Source: Nocardia higoensis NBRC 100133
Lineage (GTDB): Bacteria > Actinomycetota > Actinomycetes > Mycobacteriales > Mycobacteriaceae
Assembly (NCBI RefSeq): GCF_000308595.1
Contig: NZ_BAGA01000112.1
Location: forward strand, 1-61,067
Direction of reading: 5' to 3'
DNA: 61,067 nt
Of this stretch, positions 43,481 through 53,004 are shown piece by piece; the first letter of the stretch is position 1; each line of letters starts with the position of its first letter. The translations under genes and the position numbers were made by a program. The notes under the pieces are model-generated. The model worked only from the letters and a program-made list of their open reading frames with translations, did not search any database and had not been told where the DNA came from.

Positions 43481-46468
43481 CTACCGGCCGGCGTCCTGGT
43501 ACGCCTTCACCGCGGCCTCGAGATCTTCCAGCGCCTTGCCGAAGTCCTCGAAGTTGCCGCTGCGCATGGCATTACGGACAGCCTCGATCTTGCGATCGAG
43601 CTCGGCGGCCGCCGCGTCCTTACCCGACGAACCGGCCGGCGGCGGGGTGCTCTGCGGTTGCTGATCCCCGCCGTTGGCGGGCGGTGCGACCTCGACGACC
43701 GGCGGGGCGGTGCCGGGGCGCGGCCTGGTCGCGGGATCACCGCCCGGCGGTGTCGCGAGCGCGCCCGCACCCGGCAGCACCTGGTTCAGCGCCTCGGCCA
43801 GGGTCGAGGCATAGCCCACCTTGACGCTGCCCGCTTGATCGCGGTAACTCACCAGCACCCGCAGCAACTGCGGGAAGGTGGCCGTGTTCGGGCCCGTATT
43901 GCGCTCGTTGTAGAACGGCTCGACGTAGAGGATGCCGCCATCGGCGATCGGCAGGGTCAGCAGATTGCCGTATCTGATCTTGTTCGAGTTCGACAGCAGG
44001 GTCTTCTCCTGGGAGACCTGTGGCGCTGTCGTCATGGTGTTCTGCGTCTGCTGCGGACCCTGGGTCTGGGTGTCGGTCGGCAATCGCAGGATCGTGAACT
44101 TGCCGTAGTTCTCGGGATCGGAGCGCACCGAGATGTAGGCCGACAGGAACTGGCGGTTGTAGCCGACCATCGCGCTGGTCAGGTTGAAGACCGGCTCCTT
44201 GCTGTCCTTGTCGCCCAGCAGGACGTAGTACGGCGGCTGGTTGAAGCTGCCGCCCTCGGTGGTGGGATCGGCGGGCACCGACCAGAACGCGTTGTTGGTG
44301 AAGAACTCACGCGGGTTGTCCACGTGGTACTTCGTCAGCATCTCGCGCTGGACCTTGAACAGATCCTCCGGGTACCGGAAGTGCGCGCGCAGTTCATCGC
44401 TGATCGCGCTCTCCGGCTGCACCGCATCCGGGAACACCCCGCGCCAGGCCTTCAGCACGGGATCGGTGGGGTCGACCTCGTAGAGGGTGACGGTGCCGTC
44501 GTAGGCATCCACGGTCGCCTTGACCGAGTTGCGGATGTAACTGACCTCCTTGCGGGGCAGCAGGCGGCCGGTCTTCTTGTCGATGCTGTCCTCGACCGCG
44601 CCGTCCAGCGAGGTCTTCTGCGCGTACGGGTAGTCGTCGAGGGTGGTGTAGGCGTCGACGATCCAGACGATCCGCCCGTCCACGACCGCCGGATAGGCAT
44701 TGCCGTCGGCGGTCAGCCAGGGCGCCACCTTCTGCACCCGGTCCCGCGGGCTGCGGTTGTAGATGATCTTCGAGTCCTTGCCGATGGCCTCGGAGAAGAG
44801 GATGTTGCGCTCGGCGTACTTGGCGGCGAAGGCCAGCCGGTTGAACCAGTTGCCGATCGGCACGCCGCCCGCCCCGGTGTAGGTGTACTGAGCGGTGTCG
44901 GAGTCGTACTCGCGCGGAGCCTGGCTGTCGGTCGCGCCGACGATCGCATAGTCGGGGTCGGACTGCGAGATCAGCTCGCCGTAGTAGACGCGCGGCTGAT
45001 CGACCTTGATGACCTGATTGTCCTTCGGGGTGAACAGGTCGCTCACCATGAAGATCGGATAACCGGAGTCCGACGAACCGCCGGTGACATTGGGATCCTC
45101 GGACTGCGGCTTGTTGACCCGGTTCGCCGGCGCGGCCACGAAACCGTTGCCGTGGGTGTAGACCGTGTGCTTGTTGATCCAGTCGGTCTGGTTGCCGGTC
45201 AGCGCCGCGGGCGAGAGCTCACGGGCGGCGACGATGTAGTCCTGGACGGCGCCGTCGATCTCGTAGCGATCGATGTCCAGCGACTCCGGGAAGCCGTAGA
45301 AGTTCTTCAGCTGGCGGAGCTGGGTGAAGGTGGGCGAGAGGATATTGGGATCGAGCAGGCGAGCGTTGCCGATGGTGGCGGCGTCGACCGGGACCTCGAG
45401 CGGGCTCTTGGAGCTTTCGCCCCGATAGTCCTGGTACTCGATCTTGTCGGAGGTGATGCCGAAGGCCTGCCTGGTCGCGGCGATATTGCGCTCGATGTAC
45501 TCCGACTCCTTGTCCGCGGCGTTCGGGCGCACCGAGAACTGCTCGATGACCAGCGGGTAGACGGCGCCGACCAGGATCGAGGACAGCACGAGCAGGGCCG
45601 CCGCCATCGCGGGCACGCGCAGATCACGCAGCACCACGCCGGCGAAGAAGGCCAGCGCGCAGATCACCGCGATCGCCAGCAGGATCAGCTTGGCGGGCAG
45701 CACGGCGTTGATATCGGTGTACGAGCCGCCGTAGAAGGTCGGTTCCTTGCGGGAGCTGGACAGCAGGTCGTAACGGTCGAACCAGTAGGCGATCGCCTTG
45801 AGCAGGACGAACAGACCGGCGATGACGGCCAGTTGAATGCGCGCGGGCCGGGTGAGCAGGCCTTCGCGACCGGTCAGGCGCAGGCCGCCGAAGATGTAGT
45901 GGGTCACCAGGTTCGCGAAGAACGCGATCACCACGGCGACGAACATCCAGTTCAGCACCATCCGGAAGAACGGCAGATCGAAGGCGTAGAAGCCGACGTC
46001 CAGGCCGAACTGCGGATCCTTCTGGCCGAAATCGCCGCCGTGGAGGAACAGCTGAGTGGTCACCCAGTTGGACTGCGCGACCAGCCCGGACAGCACACCG
46101 AGCACCACCGGGATGCCGATGCCGAAGGTCTTGAGCCTGCCCGTCACGGTGGCGCGGTAGCGCGCGATCGGGTCGTTGGGCCCGCCCTGCGGCACGAACA
46201 GCAGCCGGGTGCGGTAGGCCAGCAGCAGCGCCAGCCACACCGACGCGCCGACGAAGAGCCCGACCACGAAGAACAGCGCGATACGAGTGAACAGCACCGT
46301 GACGAACACGTCGCGGAAGCCGACTTCGCCGAACCAGAGCCAGTTCGTATAGGTGTCGGTCAGCCGAGGGCCGAACAGCAACAGCGCGGCCACGACGACA
46401 GCCGCCACCAGCAGCACGCGGCTGCGTCGCGTCAGCGAAGGTAAGCCGGTTGGGGGCCGCATGCCCAC
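43481..46468 (-). CDS. UPF0182 family large membrane protein
   Basis: 995 residues. Seven or so membrane spans fill about residues 15-330 (VLLVAAVVVAALLLFGPRL; IALFFVVGLFVGASVWLALL; and others), followed by a large external domain (NWINKHTVYTHGNGF-like region, EYDSDTAQYTYTGAGGVPIG) and a Pro-rich C-terminal tail that ends in a short helical segment. It closely resembles Rv3193c of M. tuberculosis. Function is unknown; membership in UPF0182 is certain. GTG 46468 and ATG 46462 are both possible starts. It opens the block of genes conserved in order with Rv3193c-Rv3201c. The long open frame on its opposite strand is a shadow. Confidence 0.93.
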   Translation of the reverse strand: MGMRPPTGLPSLTRRSRVLLVAAVVVAALLLFGPRLTDTYTNWLWFGEVGFRDVFVTVLFTRIALFFVVGLFVGASVWLALLLAYRTRLLFVPQGGPNDPIARYRATVTGRLKTFGIGIPVVLGVLSGLVAQSNWVTTQLFLHGGDFGQKDPQFGLDVGFYAFDLPFFRMVLNWMFVAVVIAFFANLVTHYIFGGLRLTGREGLLTRPARIQLAVIAGLFVLLKAIAYWFDRYDLLSSSRKEPTFYGGSYTDINAVLPAKLILLAIAVICALAFFAGVVLRDLRVPAMAAALLVLSSILVGAVYPLVIEQFSVRPNAADKESEYIERNIAATRQAFGITSDKIEYQDYRGESSKSPLEVPVDAATIGNARLLDPNILSPTFTQLRQLKNFYGFPESLDIDRYEIDGAVQDYIVAARELSPAALTGNQTDWINKHTVYTHGNGFVAAPANRVNKPQSEDPNVTGGSSDSGYPIFMVSDLFTPKDNQVIKVDQPRVYYGELISQSDPDYAIVGATDSQAPREYDSDTAQYTYTGAGGVPIGNWFNRLAFAAKYAERNILFSEAIGKDSKIIYNRSPRDRVQKVAPWLTADGNAYPAVVDGRIVWIVDAYTTLDDYPYAQKTSLDGAVEDSIDKKTGRLLPRKEVSYIRNSVKATVDAYDGTVTLYEVDPTDPVLKAWRGVFPDAVQPESAISDELRAHFRYPEDLFKVQREMLTKYHVDNPREFFTNNAFWSVPADPTTEGGSFNQPPYYVLLGDKDSKEPVFNLTSAMVGYNRQFLSAYISVRSDPENYGKFTILRLPTDTQTQGPQQTQNTMTTAPQVSQEKTLLSNSNKIRYGNLLTLPIADGGILYVEPFYNERNTGPNTATFPQLLRVLVSYRDQAGSVKVGYASTLAEALNQVLPGAGALATPPGGDPATRPRPGTAPPVVEVAPPANGGDQQPQSTPPPAGSSGKDAAAAELDRKIEAVRNAMRSGNFEDFGKALEDLEAAVKAYQDAGR

Positions 46469-46678
46469 GATGCCACACTCCAGGTGTCCGGCGGCTCCCC
46501 CGCACCTGTCCGGGGCGGGGCGCCGCAGTCCGACGTTGCGTCCGATCCACAGGGACCGTTCGCGCCCACTCTACGGAAACGGACATTACAGCGCCGTAGG
46601 GGTCGTGACCGGCGACTCGGGCAAGCCATTCCGACCGGCTCTGCTCCGCTCGCCGCTACCGGGTGGAAGGATGGCGGA

Positions 46679-47263
46679 GTGACCGCAGATCTGCACGCCG
46701 AACTCGTCCTGTCCCGCGCCGTCCGAGAGGTGGCGGAGTTCGCCGACGGCGAGGGCTGGGGAAGACCGCCGCAGATGTTCGCGCTGGTGCCGACCGCCGA
46801 CCTGGTCGCCGCCGAGCCCAACCTGCTCGACGAGATCGACCAGGGCAACGAACTGACTCCCATCGCGCAGGAGCCGCTGCCCGAGGACATCACCGGCGGC
46901 TCGATCGCGTTGGACGAATTCCTGGCTACCACCACCTGGCCGCCCGCCGTGCGCGGCTGCATCCTGGTGCAGGAGATCGTGGTGCTGCCGCCGGACGCGG
47001 AGAGCACGCTCGACGACGCGCTCGGCCCGCTGCTCGCCGATCACGAGGCCGCCGATGCCGCCGGGCGGGCCGCCGCCCTGGAACACCCGGAGCGCCGCTC
47101 GGCCCGGCTGTTCGCCGCCGTGCTGCGCGAGGGCGTGTCGCTGGCGCTGCTGCAGTTGCGCCCCGACGACGACGCCGACGACTTCGGCGATCTGGACCTG
47201 CGGACCTACCCGAACCTGGCGTCCAATGTCATCGAGGCGCTGCACCACACACTGACCGACTGA
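46679..47263 (+). CDS. PPA1309 family protein, function unknown
   Basis: 194 residues, acidic and mostly helical. Features typical of PPA1309: LVLSRAVREVAEFADGEGWG, PPQMFALVPTADLVAAEP, WPPAVRGCILVQEIVVLPP, and the C-terminal DDFGDLDLRTYPNLASNVIE. No catalytic motif is seen. GTG 46679 has GGAAGG nearby. It is divergent from the UPF0182 gene and convergent with the PDZ/Lon-like gene. Confidence 0.85.
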   Translation: MTADLHAELVLSRAVREVAEFADGEGWGRPPQMFALVPTADLVAAEPNLLDEIDQGNELTPIAQEPLPEDITGGSIALDEFLATTTWPPAVRGCILVQEIVVLPPDAESTLDDALGPLLADHEAADAAGRAAALEHPERRSARLFAAVLREGVSLALLQLRPDDDADDFGDLDLRTYPNLASNVIEALHHTLTD

Positions 47264-47314
47264 ACCCGCCCGGCCCCGCCCCTCGGCCGACCGATACGCC
47301 CGGTCGGGAAGCGC

Positions 47315-48340
47315 TCAGCCGCAGCTGGGCGCTTCCTGACCGGCGTTGATCGCCGCCAGCGACTGCACGGCGTTGTCGAGAGTTTCGACCTTCACCAGCC
47401 GCAGCCCGTCCGGGACACGCTGCTTCGCCTCGTTGCAGTTGGCGGCGGGCACCAGGAAGGTCTGCGCGCCCGCTTCCCTGGCCGCCATCATCTTGTACTG
47501 GATGCCGCCGATCGGCCCGACCTTCCCGTCGGTGTCGATCGTGCCGGTACCCGCTACGAAGTCGCCGCCGCCGAGTTCGCCCGGACTGAGCTTGTCGACC
47601 AGCGCGAGGCTGAACATCAGGCCCGCCGACGGGCCGCCGATATCGGCCAGATTGAAGCTCACCTCGATCGGCGGGCGCGCGCCGGTGCCGATGGTCACGC
47701 CGAGCGCGGCCTTGGTCGCATCATCGGGGTTGGTGCCGAGGACGAACTCCGAGCTGCGCTCGACGCCGTCGCGCCGGTACACCACGGTGAGCGTGCTGCC
47801 CGGCGCGCGGGAGCTCGTCTGGTGCACCACGTCACCCGGCGTGTTCGCGGGCACACCGCCCACGCTGACGATCTCGTCGCCGGGCTCGAGCACGCCCTTC
47901 GCCGGGCTGTCCTCGCCGATATCGCGCACCAGCACGGCGGTCGGCAGCTTCAGGTAGTTCATCGCGGCCACTTCGGCGGCGCTCTCGGAGTTGCGGAACT
48001 CCTGCTGGTTGGACCGCTCGACGACCTCGCGCGGCACGTCGGGCGGGTACACCTCGGCGCGCGGGACCAGGCCGTGCTTGCCGCTCGCCCAGAACCCGAA
48101 GGCCTCGTAGAGGTTCAGCCCGTCGCGAACCGAGACGGTGGTCATGTTCAGATGCCCGGTCGTCTTGTCGAGCTCGGCGCCTTCCACCTCGACCACCGGC
48201 ACGCCGTCGTAGACGCCCAGGGTGTCGAAGGTGGGGCCGGGCCCGAGCGCGACGAACGGCACGGTGACCACGGTGCCGAGGACGCCGAGCACCAAGACCG
48301 GTACGAGGGCGGCCAGCAGGGTGAGGATCCGACGATTCAC
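47315..48340 (-). CDS. Membrane-anchored Lon-like serine protease with PDZ domain
   Basis: 341 residues. One N-terminal membrane span (ILTLLAALVPVLVLGVLGTV) anchors an external PDZ domain (about residues 130-205; GVLEPGDEIVSVGGVPANTP) and a C-terminal Lon-type protease domain. The catalytic Ser lies in GGPSAGLMFSLAL, and the catalytic Lys in KVGPIGGIQYKMMAAREAG. It matches Rv3194c in type and position. GTG 48340 (VNRRILTLL) is the start; a longer frame extends 17 codons upstream. A role in processing envelope proteins is inferred. Confidence 0.9.
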   Translation of the reverse strand: MNRRILTLLAALVPVLVLGVLGTVVTVPFVALGPGPTFDTLGVYDGVPVVEVEGAELDKTTGHLNMTTVSVRDGLNLYEAFGFWASGKHGLVPRAEVYPPDVPREVVERSNQQEFRNSESAAEVAAMNYLKLPTAVLVRDIGEDSPAKGVLEPGDEIVSVGGVPANTPGDVVHQTSSRAPGSTLTVVYRRDGVERSSEFVLGTNPDDATKAALGVTIGTGARPPIEVSFNLADIGGPSAGLMFSLALVDKLSPGELGGGDFVAGTGTIDTDGKVGPIGGIQYKMMAAREAGAQTFLVPAANCNEAKQRVPDGLRLVKVETLDNAVQSLAAINAGQEAPSCG

Positions 48341-48447
48341 CCCGCCCACCCTAAAGGTTTCGCTGTGCGCGTAACGGCGCGGCACGTGCACCTATGCGGG
48401 CGGTGTCCCATGCCGTGGGACCGAGCCGTCCGCGTAACGTGGTGGGT

Positions 48448-49875
48448 ATGAGTGACTCCCCGTTCGGATTCTCCGGCCGCGACGATGACGACGACGCGCG
48501 TAAGCGCGGCGAGGAGCCCTTCGGTCCCGGTGCGAACAATCCGTTCGGCTTCGCCGTCGGCGGACCGGGTGGCGCGGGCTTCGATCCCGCCCAGCTGGGC
48601 CAGATGCTCACCTCGCTCGGCCAGATGCTCAGCGGCATGGGCGCGCCCGGCGGCGCGCAGTCGGGCCCGGTGAACTACGACGTCGCCAAGCGCCTGGCCC
48701 GCCAGCAGCTGGGCAAGGACGTCGGCCCGGTCTCCCAGGGTGCGGTCAAGGCCGTGGCCGACGCCGCGCACCTGGCCGAGCTCTGGCTCGACGGCGCCAC
48801 CACCCTGCCCGCGGGCGCGAACCGGACGGTGGCCTGGACGCCGGTCGACTGGATCGAGAAGACCCTGCCGACCTGGCAGCGGCTCTGTGATCCGGTGGCT
48901 CAGCAGGTCTCCGGCATGTGGACCTCGCAGCTGCCGCCCGAGGCGCGCGAACTCGCGGGTCCGATGGTGGGCATGCTGGGTCAGATGGGCGGATTGGCCT
49001 TCGGTTCACAACTCGGCCAGGCACTCGGCCAGCTCGGCAAGGAGGTACTGACTTCCACCGATATCGGCCTGCCGCTCGGCCCCGCGGGCACCGCCGCACT
49101 GCTGCCCGCGGCGATCTCGGAGTTCAGCGCCGGGCTCGAACAGTCCGAAAGCGAGATCCTGGTGTTCCTCGCCGCGCGCGAGGCCGCCCATCAGCGTTTG
49201 TTCGCGCACGTCCCGTGGCTGCGCCAGCAGGTTCTCGGCGCGGTCGAGGACTACGCGCGCGGCATCACCATGGACTTCTCCGCGCTGGAGGAGGCCGCGC
49301 AGAACATCGATCCGATGTCGCTGACCGACCCGTCCAAGCTCGAAGAACTGTTGTCGCAGGGCACATTCGAGCCGCAGACCACGCCCGAGCAGAAGGCCGC
49401 GCTGGAGCGCCTGGAAACCCTGCTCGCTCTCATCGAGGGCTGGGTGCAGATCGTGGTGGGCGAGGCGCTCGGCGACCGGCTGCCCGGGGCGGGCGCGCTG
49501 GCCGAGACGCTGCGCCGCCGTCGCGCCACCGGCGGTCCCGCCGAACAGACCTTCGCCACCCTGGTCGGTCTCGAACTGCGCCCGCGCAAATTGCGTGAAG
49601 CCGCCGAACTGTGGCGCAGGCTCACCGCGGACGCCGGCATGGAGAAGCGTGACGGCATCTGGGCGCATCCCGATCTGCTGCCCGATTCCGACGACCTCGA
49701 CTCCCCTGCCGGCTTCATCGACTCGGTGATCGGCGGCGGCGCAGCCGCTTTCGACGACCCGATCGCGCAACTGGCCGAGACCGAGGCCCGCGAACGCGCC
49801 GAGCGCGAGGCCCGGGCCGGACAAGAGGGCAAGGGCGAGAGCACCGGCGAGGACGAGGACACCGGCAAGTCCTGA
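48448..49875 (+). CDS. DUF2342 / zinc-metalloprotease-like protein
   Basis: 475 residues. A Gly/Asp-rich start (DDDDDARKRGEEPFGPGANN) is followed by an alpha-helical domain of about 350 residues with LAAREAAHQRLFAHVPWLRQ. The REAAH sequence occupies the place of a metalloprotease HExxH but lacks the first His. A Glu-rich tail ends the protein. It corresponds to Rv3195. Family members are labelled zinc-dependent metalloproteases or F420-associated proteins; with the motif incomplete, proteolysis is doubtful. ATG 48448 is used. It is divergent from the Lon-like gene. Confidence 0.85.
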   Translation: MSDSPFGFSGRDDDDDARKRGEEPFGPGANNPFGFAVGGPGGAGFDPAQLGQMLTSLGQMLSGMGAPGGAQSGPVNYDVAKRLARQQLGKDVGPVSQGAVKAVADAAHLAELWLDGATTLPAGANRTVAWTPVDWIEKTLPTWQRLCDPVAQQVSGMWTSQLPPEARELAGPMVGMLGQMGGLAFGSQLGQALGQLGKEVLTSTDIGLPLGPAGTAALLPAAISEFSAGLEQSESEILVFLAAREAAHQRLFAHVPWLRQQVLGAVEDYARGITMDFSALEEAAQNIDPMSLTDPSKLEELLSQGTFEPQTTPEQKAALERLETLLALIEGWVQIVVGEALGDRLPGAGALAETLRRRRATGGPAEQTFATLVGLELRPRKLREAAELWRRLTADAGMEKRDGIWAHPDLLPDSDDLDSPAGFIDSVIGGGAAAFDDPIAQLAETEARERAEREARAGQEGKGESTGEDEDTGKS

Positions 49876-49964
49876 TCGATTGTCCTGTGCACAACCCGAA
49901 AAGCTGTGGATAACTATGCTTTTCGGGTCACAGGCCACGGCCTGTCGTGCGCATACTGTCGGGC

Positions 49965-50834
49965 ATGACGACATCGACCGCACGCCCGCTCGGCCCACTG
50001 CTGAATCCGCGGGTGACCGTGCTGGTGCGCCCTTCCGGGGTGGTCCAGCTGGGCTGGGATCCCGAGCGTGCCATGCTGCTCGATCCGCCCGGTCTCGACA
50101 CCGCCGCCGTCCTCGGCTTCCTGCGCCTGCTCGACGGCCTGCACAGTCGCGCCGAGATCTGCGCCGAGGCCGACAGTCACGGGCTCACCGCCGGACGGGC
50201 CGGTGAACTGCTCGACGAGATCGAGGCCGCCGGGCTGCTGCAACCGCCGCGCGAGCCGCGCTACGAGATCACCGCCGTGCGGGTGCACGGGATCGGCCCG
50301 CTCTCCGACGCGATCACCACGGGCCTGCGCGGGCTCGGCGTCCGACCCACCCGATCCCGCTCCTACCGCCCCGACGCGCCGAAGCCTCGCGAGCGGGTCG
50401 ACCTGGTGGTGCTCACCGACACCGTGGTGGTGGACCCGCGCCTGGTCGCCGACCTGGTCGTCAACCGCATCCCGCATCTGCAGGTACGGGTCCGCGACGG
50501 CAAGGGTGTGATCGGCCCCTTCGTGCTCCCCGGCGAGACGAGCTGCCTGCGCTGCGCCGACCTCATCAAAGCCGACTACGACGCCGACTGGCCGCACCTG
50601 GCCGCCCAACTGCTCGACCGCGTCGGCCACGCCTCCCCCGCGGCGATCGCCGCCACGGCCGCGCTGGCCCTCACCGAACTCGAGGCCATCATGGAGTGCT
50701 CCACCCACCGCTGCCCGGCCACGCTGAACACCACCCTCGAGCTCGACCTGGATTCACACCAGCTCCAGCATCGCTACTGGGAGCCCCATCCACGCTGCGG
50801 TTGCCGCCGCATCGGCGCCGCCTACGCGACCTGA
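49965..50834 (+). CDS. TOMM/cyclodehydratase-like protein (Rv3196 type)
   Basis: 289 residues. The N-terminal part resembles a leader-peptide recognition winged helix (about residues 10-90), and the middle is a degenerate E1/ThiF-like domain (YEITAVRVHGIGPLSDAITT; DLVVLTDTVVVDPRLVADLV). The C-terminal region has four Cys: CLRC in ETSCLRCADLIKADYD and CGC in HPRCGCRRIG, plus another Cys pair near CSTHRCP. These suit a zinc site. Relatives serve in heterocycle formation of ribosomal peptides, but this conserved copy has no precursor or synthetase neighbour. ATG 49965 is used. Confidence 0.75.
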   Translation: MTTSTARPLGPLLNPRVTVLVRPSGVVQLGWDPERAMLLDPPGLDTAAVLGFLRLLDGLHSRAEICAEADSHGLTAGRAGELLDEIEAAGLLQPPREPRYEITAVRVHGIGPLSDAITTGLRGLGVRPTRSRSYRPDAPKPRERVDLVVLTDTVVVDPRLVADLVVNRIPHLQVRVRDGKGVIGPFVLPGETSCLRCADLIKADYDADWPHLAAQLLDRVGHASPAAIAATAALALTELEAIMECSTHRCPATLNTTLELDLDSHQLQHRYWEPHPRCGCRRIGAAYAT

Positions 50835-51030
50835 ACGGCTCCCGCGCGGACGGTCGGGTTGCCTCCGGATCCACCGGGTGAAGCTGTGATCGATGTCTCG
50901 ACCGGGAGGGTGCCCCGGCGCAGAGGCGCAGCGCCGGGGCGGGCCACGTGACGCACCGGACAGGTCGCTCCACCGGGCAATAGTTCGATACTCGTGGCAC
51001 GGTCGCGGGTCCGTCGTCCATGATGGGGGT

Positions 51031-52374
51031 GTGTCAGACATCGTGCGCCGTGGCTCGTCCCGCAACGCCAAGTTAGCCAAGATTCCGCTCGGCATCGCCG
51101 GGCGCGCCGCCGTCGGATTCGGCAGGAAGCTGGCCGGGGGCGACAAGTCCGAGATCAACGCCCAGCTCAACCAGAAGGCCGCCGAGCAGCTGTTCACCGT
51201 GCTCGGGGAGCTCAAGGGCGGCGCGATGAAGTTCGGGCAGGCGCTGAGCGTGCTGGAAGCGGCGGTGCCCGAGGAGTTCGGCGAGCACTACCGCGACGCA
51301 CTCACCAAATTGCAGGCCGCTGCGCCGCCGATGCCCGCGGCCACGGTGCACCGGGTGCTGGACCAGCAGCTGGGCACCCAGTGGCGGCAGCGTTTCCAGT
51401 CCTTCGACGACACCCCGGCCGCCTCGGCCAGCATCGGGCAGGTGCACAAGGCGGTGTGGTCGGACGGCCGCACGGTGGCGGTCAAGGTGCAGTACCCCGG
51501 TGCGGACGAGGCGCTGCGGGCGGATCTGAAGACGCTGAACCGGATGTCGGGGCTGTTCGCCTCGGTGATCCCCGGGGCCGACGTCAAGCCGATGCTGGCC
51601 GAGATCACCGAGCGCACCGAGGAAGAGCTCGACTATCGCAACGAGGCCGCCAATCAGCGCGCCTTCGCCAAGGCCTATCAAGGACACCCCGAGATCGTGA
51701 TCCCGAAGGTGGTGGCAGGCGCGCCGAAGGTGATCGTCAGCGAATGGCTCGACGGCACACCGGTTTCGGCGATCATCAAGGCCGGCGCGGAGGATCCGGC
51801 GGGCACCAAGGCGCTGCGCGATCGGGTGGCGCTGCTGATGGGCCGCTTCCACTTCTCCTCACCGGAAGCGGTGGGTCTGCTGCACGCCGACCCGCATCCG
51901 GGCAATTTCATGATGCTGCCCGACGACAAGCTCGCCGTCATCGACTTCGGCGCGTGCGCGCCGCTGCCCGGCGGCTTCCCCGAGGTGCTCGGGCGGATGC
52001 TGGCACTGGCGGTCGACGAGGAGTACGACGCGCTCACCGAGCTGATGTACGAGAACGGGTGGGTGCTGCCCGGTCGCAAGGTCACCCATCAGGAGATCGC
52101 CGACTACCTGCGGCCGTTCTCCGACCCGATCCGCACCGATTCCTTCCACTTCACCCGGCGCTGGATGCAACGGGTGGCGGGCAAGGCGACCGATTTCTCC
52201 AGCGCGGAGATGAAAACCGCTCGGGCGCTGCAGCTTCCGGCCGAGTACGTGATGATCTTCCGGGTGCTCGGCGGCTCGGTGGGCATCCTGGCCCAGCTCG
52301 ACGCCGAGGTGCCGTTCATGGGACTGGCCTACACCTGGCTGCCCGGCCTGCGCGAGAACCGCTCCGCCAGCTGA
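51031..52374 (+). CDS. ABC1/AarF/UbiB family atypical kinase
   Basis: 447 residues. Features of the ABC1 family: the KxGQ motif in GGAMKFGQALSVLEAAVPEE, the Ala-rich ATP loop ASASIGQVHKAVW, VAVKVQYPGADEALRADLK with the catalytic Lys, and HADPHPGNFMMLPDDKLAVI leading to DFGACAPL. It corresponds to Rv3197. Family members act as ATPases/kinases in lipid or quinone homeostasis. In mycobacteria the homologue lies next to whiB7 and has been linked to antibiotic resistance. GTG 51031 is the start, with GGGGG just upstream. A convergent terminator follows. Confidence 0.9.
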   Translation: MSDIVRRGSSRNAKLAKIPLGIAGRAAVGFGRKLAGGDKSEINAQLNQKAAEQLFTVLGELKGGAMKFGQALSVLEAAVPEEFGEHYRDALTKLQAAAPPMPAATVHRVLDQQLGTQWRQRFQSFDDTPAASASIGQVHKAVWSDGRTVAVKVQYPGADEALRADLKTLNRMSGLFASVIPGADVKPMLAEITERTEEELDYRNEAANQRAFAKAYQGHPEIVIPKVVAGAPKVIVSEWLDGTPVSAIIKAGAEDPAGTKALRDRVALLMGRFHFSSPEAVGLLHADPHPGNFMMLPDDKLAVIDFGACAPLPGGFPEVLGRMLALAVDEEYDALTELMYENGWVLPGRKVTHQEIADYLRPFSDPIRTDSFHFTRRWMQRVAGKATDFSSAEMKTARALQLPAEYVMIFRVLGGSVGILAQLDAEVPFMGLAYTWLPGLRENRSAS

Positions 52375-52396
52375 TCATCCTGCGAGACAACGCAAA

Positions 52397-52431
52397 CCGG
52401 CCGCCCATCCGAAACTCGGATGGGCGGCTGG
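52397..52431. terminator. Convergent terminator between the ABC1 kinase and whiB7
   Basis: A 15-bp stem (52397-52411 with 52417-52431, one G-U pair) with a 5-base loop, followed by a weak T-rich tail, lies between the two convergent genes. Confidence 0.7.
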
Positions 52432-52514
52432 TCCGCTTTCGCGTAGCTGGACCCGGTGTCCCCGGCGCGGGACCGGGCCGCAGTGCACGGAGGGAGGGCG
52501 CCCACGGCCTCGGC

Positions 52515-52838
52515 TCACGCCGGGACCGCCACCTTGCGCGGACGGCCGCGTGGACGCTTGCGCGCGATCACGACTCCCTGGTCGAAGATCTCACCGCCCC
52601 ACACACCCCACGGCTCACGCCGGTCGATGGCTGCGCTCAGGCAGCCCTTGCGGATCGGGCAGGCCGCGCACAGCGTCTTGGCCTGCTCCAACTGGGCGGG
52701 GTTCTCGGCGAACCAGAGGTCGGGGTCCTCGACCCGGCACGGCAGCACGGTCGCGACGTCGCGGGCGGGGACGAACCCCGTCTCGGTCCGGCATGTCACG
52801 TCAGCAGGGACGGAGGTCAGTCGCTCTGCGGTGAACAC
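52515..52838 (-). CDS. whiB7: Redox-sensing transcriptional regulator WhiB7
   Basis: 107 residues. The four cluster-ligating Cys (34, 57, 60, 66) are in standard spacing (C...CAACPIRKGC), followed by the GVWGG turn (78-82), and a C-terminal AT-hook RGRP (97-100), which separates WhiB7 from other Wbl proteins. With an iron-sulfur cluster it binds the primary sigma factor and switches on intrinsic drug-resistance genes. The leader upstream is long (about 560 nt), with an upstream frame and hairpins. ATG 52838 has AAGGAG close by. Confidence 0.95.
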   Translation of the reverse strand: MFTAERLTSVPADVTCRTETGFVPARDVATVLPCRVEDPDLWFAENPAQLEQAKTLCAACPIRKGCLSAAIDRREPWGVWGGEIFDQGVVIARKRPRGRPRKVAVPA

Positions 52839-52924
52839 GTCGTTCTCCTTCAGCTTGTTTGCGGCAGTCGTATTCGTCGGTGCGAAACCGGAGGCCGCCG
52901 GCTGAAGGGCCGGAACAGAGAAAT

Positions 52925-53004
52925 GGCCACGGTTTCGCGTCGTGCGATCCGTGGCCGGGAGGACGGGGCCGAGGGCCCCTACCTGGGTCGACTTCGGTGT
53001 CGAC
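52925..53004 (-). promoter_or_regulatory. Three hairpins in the whiB7 leader, candidate attenuator
   Basis: In transcript order: GTCGAC stem (53004-52999 with 52992-52987, loop 6), GGGGCC stem (52979-52974 with 52970-52965, loop 3), and an 8-bp stem GGCCACGG (52956-52949 with 52932-52925, loop 16) followed by ATTTCTCTG. The last could act as a weak terminator. The stop codon of the upstream frame (52979-52981) sits at the foot of the second hairpin. Confidence 0.55.

Noticed and set aside
43466..46444. Very long open frame (992 codons) on the plus strand
   Set aside because: It is fully antisense to the UPF0182 gene and arises from GC-rich codon bias; the peptide has no protein-like character.
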